Assembly (NCBI GenBank): GCA_028274465.1
Contig: CM051455.1
Span: forward strand, 133,830,096-133,894,095
Reading direction: 5' to 3'
Length of the DNA stretch: 64,000 nt
Source of the DNA: Plantago ovata
Lineage: Eukaryota; Streptophyta; Magnoliopsida; Lamiales; Plantaginaceae
A model generated the notes under the pieces. It had not been told where the DNA came from, made no database searches, and saw nothing but the letters and a program-made list of their open reading frames with translations. This document shows positions 50,471 to 62,172 of this stretch, piece after piece (position 1 is the first letter of the stretch; each line of letters begins with the position of its first letter). A program made the position numbers and the translations under genes.

Positions 50471-50689
50471 TTTGGATTTGGACTATAGAGGCCTCTCGAC
50501 GTCTATAATTGACCTCACATTTGGAGTTCAATTATAGAGGCCCCGGGTACTGTTCACATTTTGAGAGACCACTCGTTTTTTTCCTCTCATTTCCCTCTCC
50601 CTAGTTTCATCTTTCTCTCTTTATTTCCAACTTTCTATCTTCCAATACATCTCATACTTTCACTCGTAATATTCGAATAAAATCTTTTT

Positions 50690-51140
50690 TTGGTATTCCA
50701 GGGAGCGTCCGTGTCCAATTTATGTACTTTATAACACGTTGCCAATTTTGATATTTTTTCAATTTAAATAATTCAAGCATGGTTATCACACATCCGACAT
50801 ATAAAAAATAGCGAATAAAATAAGAATTAGAAAATTGCAAAAAATAAAGAAAAGAAAAATGGGCGGGTGCTATATACACTTTTGGTACTTTGGAGTACCA
50901 AACCGGGGTTTTAATGCATTGTATAAGACATGCCAATTTTTTCTATTGTCTTGAGAATTTTGGTCCGTCGGGTGAGTGGCTGTCACACACTTGTATTGTT
51001 CACATTTCTTTATGTTAAATTGGAAAAGTACCAAAATTGGACAGTGTGTTGCAAACTTGCAATAAAATATATATCTAAATTGAACAGGGCGCACTATAGA
51101 ATACCTACATTGGGAAGGGGCACTCCGGAGTACCTGAAAT
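50690..51140. mobile_element. Foldback element with long inverted ends
   Basis: The left segment (GGTATTCCAGGGAGCGTCCG, TTGGCAACGTGTTATAA on the other strand) pairs with the right segment (TTGGACAGTGTGTTGCAA, GCACTCCGGAGTACC). Arms are over 100 bp and diverged. Termini and target duplication were not fixed. Confidence 0.5.
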
Positions 51141-51897
51141 GAGTTTTACCCCATACAAAGTAAATGGTAAACTTATACAGGGACAGTGGTAGTATTAAAT
51201 AATAAATAAATAACTTTTCTCTAAAATAATTTTTATGGATAAAGAGTTTATATGATAGTACCATCATTAAATCGAATGTTATTGTAATTCTAATTTATTG
51301 CGGCATATACATGTCAAACACATATTTCATTCTAAATTATCTAAAGGCTAAATAAATAGTATCAAATAAAATACATAATGATATTTTCATTCACTTTCAT
51401 TGATAGACATTTTTCAAAATTGTATCACCAAATATGAGTGTTATTATAATTTTTTGTGTAATACACATGGCAAATATATCTATTATTCTAAATTATAGTT
51501 GAATAAATTCATGAGTAGTGACATAAATACAAAGTAATGAAAATATTATACTGTCTTTTTCTGTCATTTTTTATTGTTTAATGTATACATGAAATGGTTG
51601 ATAGAGGAATCAAAATTTTGATTATAAGATAGAAATTCTAATGTTAATTGAATTTGGGGAGATTATAATTTCACATGAATACGCTTAGGAGATTATATTT
51701 TGAGTTAGATTAATTATTTTTTGGCATATGCTTAGTTGAATTTTAATTTTATTCTATTTTTAGTCAAAATTTTCCAAGTGAATTTTAAAATAAATTTGTT
51801 CCAATTAAATGTGGAATTGACACGTCAACATGAACTTAAATTGAGCATTCTAATTGGTTAATATTTTTAGAAGGTGAACTCTGCTTTTATATATTAT

Positions 51898-51932
<35 letters not shown>
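51898..51932. repeat. (GATA)n microsatellite
   Basis: Eight to nine ATAG units. Confidence 0.95.
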
Positions 51933-51933
<1 letters not shown>

Positions 51934-52246
51934 AAATCTTTTAAAAGTGTTGGTTCCCGAAATTAAACTTTCTAGGAGTGAACATAAATTGAAGAAAATT
52001 GCAAGGATTTGATAGCAAAATATGCAGTACGAAGTTGTCTTTTCTTTCTTCTCTTGTCATTTCTCTGTAAGAATTGAGTTTACAAGTCTGTTCATGGATT
52101 ATGATAGCTATCACAATGGAGCTCTAGACCATTTATAGTCATGCTTTGGAAGGAAAAGGCTTCATTTCCCATACATAAAGGGCCAAAACTGTCGACTAAT
52201 GGCTTGTTAATTAACGAAATATATGGAAATCCAACTACATAGGTTG

Positions 52247-52314
52247 TTGTTGGCCCCCTAGATTGAGTGGTTGGCCCCCTGGATTGAGCTGTTGGCCCTC
52301 TAGATTGAGTTATG
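52247..52314. repeat. 24-bp minisatellite, three units
   Basis: GTTGGCCC(C/T)CT(A/G)GATTGAG(T/C) occurs three times in a row. The minus strand reads it as TQSRGPT repeats, but no gene is supported. Confidence 0.85.
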
Positions 52315-54282
52315 CCGGGGATGGACGGTCGCTTTAACCACTTCAATCCACAATATGAAGTCCGGACAAAGTCAAATCCGTGTTAACTCTTCTAAAACTG
52401 ACTGAGCCTCCTGGAACAAGTCCACAATTGCTCCCCCCCTCCTATTAATTAGAGTATTCTTGGCCGAAAGGGGCAGAAGGTACTTGAGCATTCCCAACAT
52501 AACCACATCAAGTTCCATGATGTAGGATGGTGCAATCTAGTACTTCTCGCTCTAGGGGGGAGCCTGTCGATGCAGGATGATATGGATTAGGGACCACTTT
52601 ACTATTACTATGTCATTCAATCTTCTCCAAGGGGGTCTTAGGGAGGGGATCCTTTACAATACTATCAAATTTATCAATATAAATAAAAATATTATTAAAT
52701 AATAATTAATAATATTCGTTGTGTGGAATATGTACGGAATGCTTCAAATGTATAGTAAAGTTAGGTTCATTACAAAGTGAAAAATATATCCGAGAAGGAT
52801 TAATTCCAAAGAACAAAGCCATCTCTCACTCGCTCTCATGCTACGACGTCACATTCTACTTACTCACACACAAACACAAAAAATATCCAACTTTTTTCAT
52901 TTAATTTCTCATTTCTTTTAAATCTTTACTCTGTAAACAAGTAAATCAAAAAACAAAAATAATAAAATGAAAGACAGAAGGAAAGAAAACAAGGTCATCT
53001 TAGGATGACCCTGATATCCTAGCTCACATGCCCAACAATGTGTGACTAAGTCTGAGTTAAGTCATCTCCAGCAGATCACACGCTATTGCTGGAGATAGAC
53101 CAAATGATGTGGTCAAAATTAATTACCCTAAAGTAATCACAAGCAAGCTTTATGATTTGAAAGCTTGAAGGGGTCGAATATCTCGATGAATTAATCAACT
53201 AGATCGATATGTAGAACAAGTTTAAGTTAACATGAAATGGGGGGGGGGGGGGTGTTATGGTTTGGGTCCAGACTCTTTCAGAACATCAAAAAATTTATAC
53301 ATCAAACACTACTAAACATATCTGAATGAAAACACACATAGCCTTCAGGATCGCATACAAACTTAAGTGTAAACCCGACAACTCTAGCATCTTAACTAAG
53401 TCACTTGCGGGTTAACACATGCATTCCAAGGGAGAAAATGTTTACAACTAAGTTTTGAAACAGGGGGACTGTCGATCCGACTTGCGGCCAAGGGTCATCA
53501 CTTCCTTGAGCACTTATGAGGGGCAGCGAAACCAAGTATGACTCAAGTATCAAAACAGTAATCTGCCAATGCAGCCTACAGTCAAGGGTCATCACTTCCT
53601 AATTGAGCACTCACGGGGGCAACGAAATCAACATTTATCGACAATAAGAGAACTCCTTGGGGTATATACGAGTTAACCGGTGTGTTACATTGTATAAGGG
53701 CGCTCTACTCGTTTGGGCTAATCGACATATAGACTATATATAACATGAATCACAAGATACATGTGTTTGAGAAAATTTGAAATACAAGGTGTTCGAGTCT
53801 GAAAGGGTCTGAATCAACACTGAATATAAAAGGAGAAATAAGGAAAGAAATGAGTGAACAGTGATTTGGAACCACCCATTGACTTAGTGGGAGAAATCGA
53901 GAAAATGCTTCTGGAGGCCGGGACGCGATCCTGTCAAACCAGAATGGGCTACATCCTTCTTATTTTAATTTTCCACGGTTACTTTGTTCGTTTTACCAAT
54001 CTTCGTTTCTTGCTCCTTTCCTTCCTGGGACTTTATTGGAACTTTTAATGGATCTTCAAACGATTTTTCGACGTAGCTAACCATCCTTCTAAACTCCGAA
54101 CAAGTCTTTAATTTTCCTTCATTTTTTACTCAACAACCATCTTGTTATTCAAAACATACGCACACGAGACAAAACAAGTAAAAAGTGCGAGAAACTAGAG
54201 AAAATGATCTAAAACACATGCAAAGTAATGCTAAAATGATGAGGCGGACATAGTAAATTTTGGTCTCGTCACCAAACTAAAT

Positions 54283-54479
54283 TAGGTTGAGTATTAGGTG
54301 GTGTAGTGGTAAGGAGTTGGAATAATGAAGGACAGGTGCAGGGCTCGATTCATGGCGGAGACGGAGTTATAAGGTTGGTTTAGGTGTGGAGTAATAATGT
54401 GGTTTAGAAAGTTTGTATAATATTAGTGTAGGAGTGGTTGTAATATTTGTTGTTTAAAAAAAAAATAGGTTGAGTATTA
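54283..54479 (+). mobile_element. tRNA-derived SINE with perfect 15-bp target duplication
   Basis: The body is 54298-54464 (167 bp). A-box TGGTGTAGTGG, B-box GGGCTCGATTC, the family body GGCGGAGACGGAGTTATAAG, then TTGTTT and a ten-base A tail. TAGGTTGAGTATTAG lies on both sides (54283-54297 and 54465-54479). This is the best-preserved of the three family copies in the window. Confidence 0.95.
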
Positions 54480-55984
54480 GTTTGAATAAGTCAAAATTTT
54501 CAAGTTTAGCAATACTATGTAGTTATTGATCTTCTTTATGTCTCGGTTTTAGTTTAATTTTAAAAGATTTATAAATAGACCTACATACTACTTATAAATA
54601 TACCTACATACAACTACAGACTACATAAACTTATTGGACAAGAATGAGGTGATGATATGTTCACTTCATAGGTAAATTTATCATCGTTGTTCTTATTTAC
54701 TACAAAAATATGTAAAATAATCAAAGTATATAGTTAAAACAACAACATAATATTCAAAACTTTCCTATATTATTGAAGAACCTTCCCTTGTATATCTTAT
54801 CTAAGTTTGCAGTCGAGAGATCGTATGCAAGTTTGAAGTTGAAAGATCGTGTGTGTGTGTGTGTGTAAAATCACCATATATACCCTACTTAGTTCGAAGC
54901 TCACCCAAATCGTCGACTAAGTTCCATACCCTACGTACTTAACTCAGACTTCTTTATAGTAATAGTAAAACAAAATGTCTATTAGACGTGTTCTCTTTCT
55001 TTTTTAAACTGCTAAAGAGATTTTATTAATAACCGAGCATAAGAGATGCTCCAACAACAAATACAACTAAATACACGGAATGCTCCGGAATTGAACAAAT
55101 AGAACCAAAAACTTTCCTATATATGGTATCGTAGACGTGTTCTCTATATATCCTACGAAGATGTTCAAGTAATAGTATAGTAACAAAGATGTATTTTATA
55201 CCCTACTTAACTCATACTTCTTGATAGTAAATATAAATAATGTCTACATTATATATATTGAGAAAGAATATATAGGTAAGCTCCGGTGGATATGTAGGTT
55301 GGAGAATAGAGCTGCAGACTCACTTTCCAGACTCTGTTTGAAGTCGACAGAGACAGGGGAGGAGGAAGATCGAAGTCGATCTGAGAGAGATGAGCCGGTT
55401 GAGGTTTTTGAAACACCCCCATTTCTATTTTTTCTTGTTTAGAAATTAGATAAGGCCTAAGGGCTTTTCTGTCTTTACTTTACCAAAAAAAAAAAAAAGA
55501 GAGAGAGATTGTATAATTGTATATGATTTACTATTTTACTAACTTCCATCTACAATATATATATATATATATATATATAGTTAACTTTATATGTGAATTT
55601 GTCATCGTTGTAATTGAGGGGTAGAAGGTGCGGAGTTCGACTCTTGTGGACGTAATGTAACTTTATATGTGAATTTGTAGTGGTTGTAATTACGCGGTAG
55701 AAGGTATGGAGTTCGACTCTTGAGGATTTTTTTTTTCTTTTTATTATATGGTAGCAACGTGGGTTTTCAACATTAATTATTAAAATAAAATTCTTTTAAA
55801 GTATATAATACTATCAAAGTTTCAATATAGATAAATACATATCATTAACTAATTAAAACAAACGTAAAGTATTCATTAAGACGGAGAAAATAACAATTTT
55901 CACTATTGCAAGTAAAGCTAAAGTATGATGTTATGGTTCTTTATTTCCCTTCTTTTAGTGTACCTATAAAAAAGTACTTTTAAC
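54480..55984. other. Intergenic, AT-rich, with a LINE tail
   Basis: A (GT)n run at about 54850-54866, the LINE remnant at 55272-55498, (TA)n at 55554-55579, and a tandem duplication at about 55585-55730 around GGAGTTCGACTCTTG. No gene is seen. Confidence 0.5.
55272..55498 (+). mobile_element. 5'-truncated LINE tail
   Basis: The frame reads LRWICRLENRAADSLSRLCL, which resembles the end of a plant LINE RNase H domain (arginine, asparagine, then A-D-x-L-S/A-R), then a stop codon, a short 3' UTR (GGGCTTTTCTGTCTTTACTT) and an A run. Confidence 0.65.
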
Positions 55985-56893
55985 TAGGGGTGTGCATAAA
56001 ATCCGAAACCGAAAATCCAATCCGAAAATCCGACGATCCAAGCCCAAATCGAACCGATCCGAATTTTCGGATCGGATTACGGATCACTACTTTTAGTAAT
56101 CCGAATTTTCGGATCGGATCGGATTAAAACCCGCGGATTATCGGATTAATCCGATCCGATCAGCAATTCTTTTTTTTTAATAAATAAATATATACCTACT
56201 ATATATACACACTAAAGCACAACAACTTAACCCTAAATTCTCTCATTCTCCCCCTTTCTTTCTTCACTCAGATCTGAAATTTCTCTCACTCTCACCGCCA
56301 AATGCCAAAATTTTGCATCTCCATTGTTGATGTGCTCCTCTATCTCCAGGTCGTACGTCTTCGTTGCCACCGGCCCACTAGAGCAAAATGGATTCCCAAA
56401 TCAAGTAAGCTACTGCCGTGAAGATCCTTGGAAGGACTAGATCTCGTGGTCAAGTCTTCAAGCGAGATTTAATTTAATTGATGGGCCTGTTAGAGATATG
56501 GTGATGTTCTCACCTTGCTCGAGTCTGAGAGAGAGGCCAGAAGGTTGTGGATTTTAGTCTAGGAAGGTTTGAGTCTTTGAGATCATTTTTGTTTTTCAGC
56601 TTTTTTCTAGACTATGTTCTGATCTGAACTATCCTAGATGAGTTTTGTTTTGTTGGTACTTGAATGGTGTTGAAGAAACTTTATGTGAAAAATAAAAAAA
56701 ATAAAAAATACAAAAGTTCGGATTGAACGGATTAATCCGAATCCGAACCGATTATTTTCGGATCAATCCGAAACCGATCCGAAAATTCAGATCGGATTTC
56801 GGATTGCCCAAAATATGCATTTTCGGATCGGATTAATCCGAAGTTCGGACCGGATTTGATCCGATCCGCACCATGTGCAGCCCTACTTTTAAC
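55977..56893. mobile_element. Non-autonomous hAT element carrying a captured gene
   Basis: The element is 55985-56885 (901 bp). Its ends TAGGGGTGTGCA and TGTGCAGCCCTA are imperfect inverted repeats, and CTTTTAAC is duplicated on both sides (55977-55984 and 56886-56893), the 8 bp duplication of hAT transposons. Subterminal regions are packed with GGATCGGAT/ATCCGATCC motifs in both orientations. The middle 450 bp is unrelated to the ends and carries an eS28 pseudogene. No transposase is present. Confidence 0.93.
56398..56557 (+). pseudogene. Ribosomal protein eS28 (RPS28) pseudogene inside hAT element
   Basis: The frame begins MDSQIK, as in plant small-subunit protein eS28, then has TAA where the next His codon is expected, and continues ATAVKILGRTRSRGQV. 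A deletion of about 35-40 bp removes the middle. After a frame change it reads GPVR and GDVLTLLESEREARRL, the conserved eS28 C-terminus. Upstream is leader-like DNA (AACCCTAAATTCTCTCATTC), and downstream is T-rich 3' UTR-like DNA, so a whole transcript-like unit appears to be captured. It has no intron within the coding part. It cannot make a working eS28. Confidence 0.88.
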
Positions 56894-58815
56894 TATAACT
56901 ATTTACTACCTATTAAAAAAATTACAAGTATCATGTCGTTAGAACACTGTTTCAAACATATTTTCTTATGTTGCTCCATTTTTGAGTACATTTATTGAAC
57001 ATATCAATAAATATGTGTGTCAATGAGAGCATAAATAATTCTTATTGTTGAAAGTACTATAATTCAATAAGACAAATAAAGTAGTTGATGACGAAATAAA
57101 AGTACCCGTCATCAAGGCTCTATTTCGACGTTTTATTGTTCTTTTAATTTATATTTTAGTAAGAAGTAGTTACTTTTGATATGTTTTGTGTCACATGGTC
57201 CCCGGATGCAATGTGGTGAAAATAGCGTAAAATAAAATTATTTTGGTGCAATTTGAGCTTACTTTGGAGTCTTGACTTTTCCATGGAGTAACCGGAGGTT
57301 TCCAAGGTCCGACTGGCGCCTCACCTCTGCAGTTCGCCAACTGCGCGATTTCATATTTTGGAAATTGTATTTAAACTCGTTTTTCAGTCTTTTAATTAGG
57401 TTTAACCATTCATTAGCAGCCTAGCACGAACCCTAGAGAGAAGATACTATTTGGAGGCAACCCTAAGCCTCCAATCTCTCGATTTTCATCATTGAATTTG
57501 CTATCAGTGCTAGATTTCATTGCTTTGTTTGGATTCAACATTGGATTGCTATTGCTCAACCGATCATTGAGTATTTTCGTATCAATCTTTATTTCTTTTT
57601 CATATTTACTATGTTTTCTATTGCTATGGTTATGATTATGGATATTGTTTATGCTTTATTCTTTATGAGCAGCTAATCGGTACGTGATGATGGTAGGATG
57701 TAGGTTATATTGATATGCTTATGATTATGTTAGCATGAGGTTATGAAAGGGATGCATATATGTTAGATTATGGCCTGAGATATGTTGATGTTTATAGTTT
57801 GCTAATAACAAACCTTCGAATTAGGATAGTGACAGATCCTAGGTCAATTAAAGACTATAAACGATCACTTGCTAATAATATATCTTCGAATTGGATGGTG
57901 ACAACTTCCATGGTCGATTAAGGGTGATAACATAGCCATAACTACATGTATGTAATGCTAGAAATTTAATATATGTTGAGTTTCTCCATGTATGCTTGAG
58001 ATTTCTAAGTAATAGTGCCTCGTAATTACCTTCAATGATATTGTATGCTTGTTATGCATGTTATTGATGATACATGTCTACAAACGGTGTGACTACCTAC
58101 GTCTATCGCTTACTAACATATGATTAAGTTATATCAATATGCATACTACCTACTATATATCAACCGCTTATCTCATATTTGAATCTCATTAGTATTTATG
58201 GTAACCACAACTATTCCAACATATATGTTCATATTAGTTAGGGATTTGTTATATCAATATGCCTACTATGTCTGTCAGTGTTAATTAGTTTAAACCACAA
58301 CTATTCCAACATACTGTATTTGTTATTGATTGATTAAGTATAAAGCAATTTAGGAACAACTTAGTTAAATCCTTAATCAGAGACCGACACTCGAGTTAGC
58401 TTACCATTGCTCTACGTTCTGTGTAATTTAGAGTTAGGGCATTAATATAAATATTATTTGATAGTATTTGATTAACGACGATTTAAGCACTCATCGGTAG
58501 TAATTAGGGATTATTATATAATGCTCCCCTGTTAGAGACCCTAATCACATATAAGGGACAACTTTATTTTTTATTACATCTGATCCAAAAAACAGCTAAA
58601 ATGTTGACCAACTTAATTTAGGATTTTTCTCTCTCTTATTGCCAAACATGGCCTTACCAAATATTTTCACTTAACTTTTTATTTTTCAATTTTCTTTTTT
58701 GTTTTTTCTTTCTCTTTTCTCTTTTTTCCTTTTTCTTTTTTCCGCTTAATTTTTTCCCTTCTTTTAAATCTCCGGTACCGGAGCTGGTCTGCTCCGATTG
58801 GTGCCACATAAAAAA
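56894..58815. other. No gene; probable LTR-type debris
   Basis: From about 57180 to 58560 the sequence is long, moderately AT-rich and internally repetitive (two GCTAATAATA...CTTCGAATT units near 57800-57900; two CCACAACTATTCCAACATA units near 58205 and 58300). It resembles a long Gypsy LTR, but no partner LTR or polyprotein is present. A T/C-rich tract at 58620-58800 is related to the insertion in the BSP intron. Confidence 0.35.
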
Positions 58816-60333
58816 TAGAGGAAAATACGAGCTTTAATACTTGCAGATCGTATTAAAATTCTTGAGCATCTACGACACCACTTTGAGTTCCCTATATCAG
58901 ACTATTGGGTCAATGGTAATTGGTTTCTTCTCCAGGAGTTTTGTGTGGCTTTCCCGAGTATCTCCCAAGATATTCTTTCCTTTCATCTAGGGCCGGTTCC
59001 AGATACCCGTGTTTGGACGCCCTCCTTGGATGGTTTGATATCTGCTAAGAAAGTTTATCACCATGTCCGTTCACCTTATCTGAAAGTACCTTGGGGGGAC
59101 CGATTTTCATTCCTCCTCGACGATCTATCACAATTTGGAAAGCCATTCATGGTAAGCCTGCTACCATGGATAATCTTAGATCGATTGGGTTTATTGGTCC
59201 CTCTATTTGTGTTTTTTGCAGGTCGGAGGCTGAATGTCTGGATCACCTTTTGATCACTTGCACTCTTTCTCGAATAAGTTGGTGTCGTATTTTTGATCCA
59301 TTCCACACTCCACCCATGGACTTTACGAGCATCAATGAACTTATCTTATTTGCTATGCAGCTGAACTTTAGTCCACAAGTACGATCTCTATGGCGCTTGG
59401 CTTTAGTCTCGGCAATTTGGGTTATTTGGACTACCCGTAATAGATCCATCTTTGAGTCTATTCCTTTCTGTTTGCATTCGATGTTGCTCATTGTTTGGGG
59501 TCTGGTTGGTAAGGCGGATTCCCTCACCCTGGGATCAATGTCAAACACTCAGGTTGATCGATCTTCAAATTCTTCATGCCTTTCGAGTTCGCGGCTGTCC
59601 CTCAAAACCCACTCGGACATTAGAGGTTTTCTGGCATCCCCCTTTTACGGGCTGGACAAAATGCAACACGGATGGTAGTGCACAGGGTGCCCCGGGTTAG
59701 GCCATTGCTGCAGGGGTTTTTCGAACCTACAGAGGTTTTGTGAGAGGTTTTTTGTAAATCATCTTGGGATATTGCATGCTTTTGAGGCTGAATTGGTTGT
59801 GGCAATGGTGGGTTTTGAAATCGCACATTCTAAGGGTTGGCATCAATTATGGCTTGAGACGGATTCAAGCTATGTTGCTGCTCTCCTTCACTCTCGTTCT
59901 AGGTTGGTTCCTTGGCGATATCGAAGTCGTTGGCTGCTTGTTCTTTCATTTCTCGAGGTTATGGAGTTTCGGGTTTCACACATTTATAGAGAAGGCAATG
60001 TCATTGCAGATGTACTTTCTAATATGTATTGGTATGGTTTCTCTTCTACATGCGCAACAAGCATTCTTCATCATGTTCATCGGGATATGTCAGGTCCTCC
60101 TTATTACAGGATCACGCAACATTAACGCTCGGGTACTCTTTCCCAATATCTATGGTTTCCCGACTGAGAGTTTTTCTAGAATTGGGTTTTAACGAGGCAT
60201 GAAGTTGTCTACCACGGGTTAGATTTTCTCTTTTTGCCGTCTTCACCCATGTGTGGACTCTCGTTTTTACTTTTCTTTGTCTATGTACTCTTTGGTTTTT
60301 TCTATCAATATATGCTCAATTTATTAAAAAAAA
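58816..60333 (+). mobile_element. L1-type LINE 3' fragment (zf-RVT and RNase H), frameshifted
   Basis: Begins inside the region after reverse transcriptase. The first frame reads FCVAFPSISQDIL and VWTPSLDGLISAKKVYHHV. After a frameshift near 59100, the zf-RVT domain follows (WKAIHGKPATMDNL, CVFCRSEAECLDHLLITC). After another shift comes an RNase H domain (WTKCNTDGSAQG, AFEAELVVAMVGFEIA, LETDSSYVAALL, YREGNVIADVLSN). It ends with a 3' UTR and a short A tail at about 60333. The 5' truncation is usual for LINEs. Not functional. Confidence 0.88.
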
Positions 60334-61804
60334 CTATGCTAACTTAGTCCTGAAATCTCTATTAACAATAATATAAAAAAAAAGAAAATAGGATGGAGTA
60401 ATTTATTCAGTGGAGAAAAATATAAAAACAAACGAAAATTACCGTAAAGTATAAACAAAAAATTACATAAAAGAACCACTTGAGGGCACCTAATTGCTAA
60501 AATAGCCACTTTAAACAACTACTTACAAAAAAGACCATTCTATTTTTGGTGCCCTAAAATCTAATAACCTCTTACAAAAAAGGTCATTCTATTTCTTGGT
60601 GCCCTAAAAGCTAATAAATTTGGATCTCAATTTCTCGCTGGACACCTATGTTCTCACTAAAATGGATTCTGATGGTGTTTTTGACATCCATTAGTGTTAA
60701 TTAATTACTAGCTAATTACATTTAACTATTTTTTTTGCTAACTAATTAATATTTATACATAGAAACTAATGAAACTGGCATTTAATTTTTGTTGTTGAAA
60801 CTAATGAAACTTTCATCTTTGTTGTTGAATCTAATGACACTAACATTTTTTTTTGTTCGCTTGTGATGCTAAAACAAATGAATTAGCATTCGTGTTGCTG
60901 AAACTAGCATTTTTGTGGCTCAAACTAACACTTATGATGCTTAAACTAGCACTTATGATGCTTAAACTAATGAAACTAGCATTTAGTTGTTGAAACTAGC
61001 ATTTGTGTTGTTGAAACTAATGATCCTAACATTTGTGTTGCTGAAAGTAGCATTTTTGTTGCTGAAACTAGCACTTATGATGCTGAAACTAATGAAAATA
61101 ACATTTTTGTTGTTGAAACTAATGAAATTAACATTTTATAATGTTGAAACTAACATTAATAGTTAGTTTCAACTAGTTTCAACTAGTTTCTGCCAGTTTA
61201 TGAAACTAGTTTTTATTTGAAACTAGCTTTTTGTCTGAAATTAGCTTCTGAAACTAGCTTTTATGTGTTGAAACTAATTTGAAACTATGTTTTTTCAGTT
61301 ATAATAATGATTATATTTTTGTAATTATAGTTTTCATATTTTTTTAAATTTATTTAGTTTAGTATAAATAATTTTTAGAGTTAATTTAATCATTTTATAA
61401 AATTAACAACTAGTTTTAAAGGTTAATTTTAGGAAAAATATAAAATTAACAGTTAGTTTCAAATTGTTTCAGTCATTTTTAGCTAGTTTCAGCTTGTTTC
61501 AGCCATTTTTAGCTGGTTTGAGTGGCTGAAACTAGCTTCTGGATGTCAATTTTGCTATTAAATCCAGTTGAGCGAGATTTTGAGGTCCATTTCTGTAGGT
61601 GGATTTCAAAAATCTTCATTAAATTCAGTTTAGCGAGTTTTTGAGATCCATTTTTGCTAGTTTCAGTTCAGTGGCTGAAACTAGCTTCCGGATGTCAAAT
61701 TTGCTATTACATCCAATTGAGCGAGATTTTGAGGTCCGAAAGCTTAGTAAGCAGCTAGCATTTGGTAACTGATGTTTTAAATTGACTTTATTTGCAATTA
61801 GTTA
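60334..61804. repeat. GAAACTAGCATTT minisatellite-rich region
   Basis: From about 60770 to 61290 variants of GTTGAAACTAATGAAACTAG and CATTT(G/T)TGTTGCTGAAACTA recur dozens of times with irregular spacing. At 61500-61740 a larger segment is duplicated (GGCTGAAACTAGCTTC(T/C)GGATG through GAGCGAGATTTTGAGGTCC). No gene is present. Confidence 0.75.
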
Positions 61805-62046
61805 CTCCCTCCATCTATCTTTAATCTTCCCATATTTCCATTTTTGTTATCTATCCTCAATTGTCTCATTTCTATTTTAAGACATATTTAAATTTTATTT
61901 TAATGTTAACAAGTGGTGGTGGTTGGTTTGGGAAGTGTGTCTGTGTGTTGAGAGTGATTAAGTGGTACATAAATTATTAAAATATTAAAGAGTTAAAATT
62001 TTGACTTGAGTCCAAATGAGACAATTAATAATAGATGGAGGTAGTA
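61803..62046. mobile_element. Stowaway-type MITE upstream of pseudouridine synthase gene
   Basis: The element is 61805-62044 (240 bp). Its ends are CTCCCTCCATCTAT and, inverted, CTACCTCCATCTAT, with TA duplicated at 61803-61804 and 62045-62046. It lies about 130 bp before the start codon of the next gene. Confidence 0.88.
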
Positions 62047-62172
62047 ATATTTATGTTTTAAATTGGCTGTATTTTTCCCAAGTATAAAATCCATGTAAAT
62101 TGGGATTTTTATGATTGTTTTTAACATTTTGGCATTTCTTCCCAAACCCACGCATAAACCCTAAACCTTGAC

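Larger units (their letters stand above)
48651..54282. other. Intergenic repeat-rich region, no gene recognised
   Basis: Contains a 292 bp-period tandem repeat (49731-50470), a foldback element (50690-51140), a (GATA)n tract (51898-51932), a 24 bp minisatellite (52247-52314), a G run (53238-53251) and a 105 bp direct repeat at about 53470-53640 sharing AAGGGTCATCACTTCCT. No frame has a recognised domain. Confidence 0.6.

Noticed and set aside
54298..54330. tRNA gene
   Set aside because: A and B boxes are present but there is no cloverleaf. They belong to a SINE with A tail and target duplications.
57180..58560. Long terminal repeat of a Gypsy element
   Set aside because: Composition and internal repeats fit, but no second LTR, primer site or polyprotein is present in the window. 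Left as debris.
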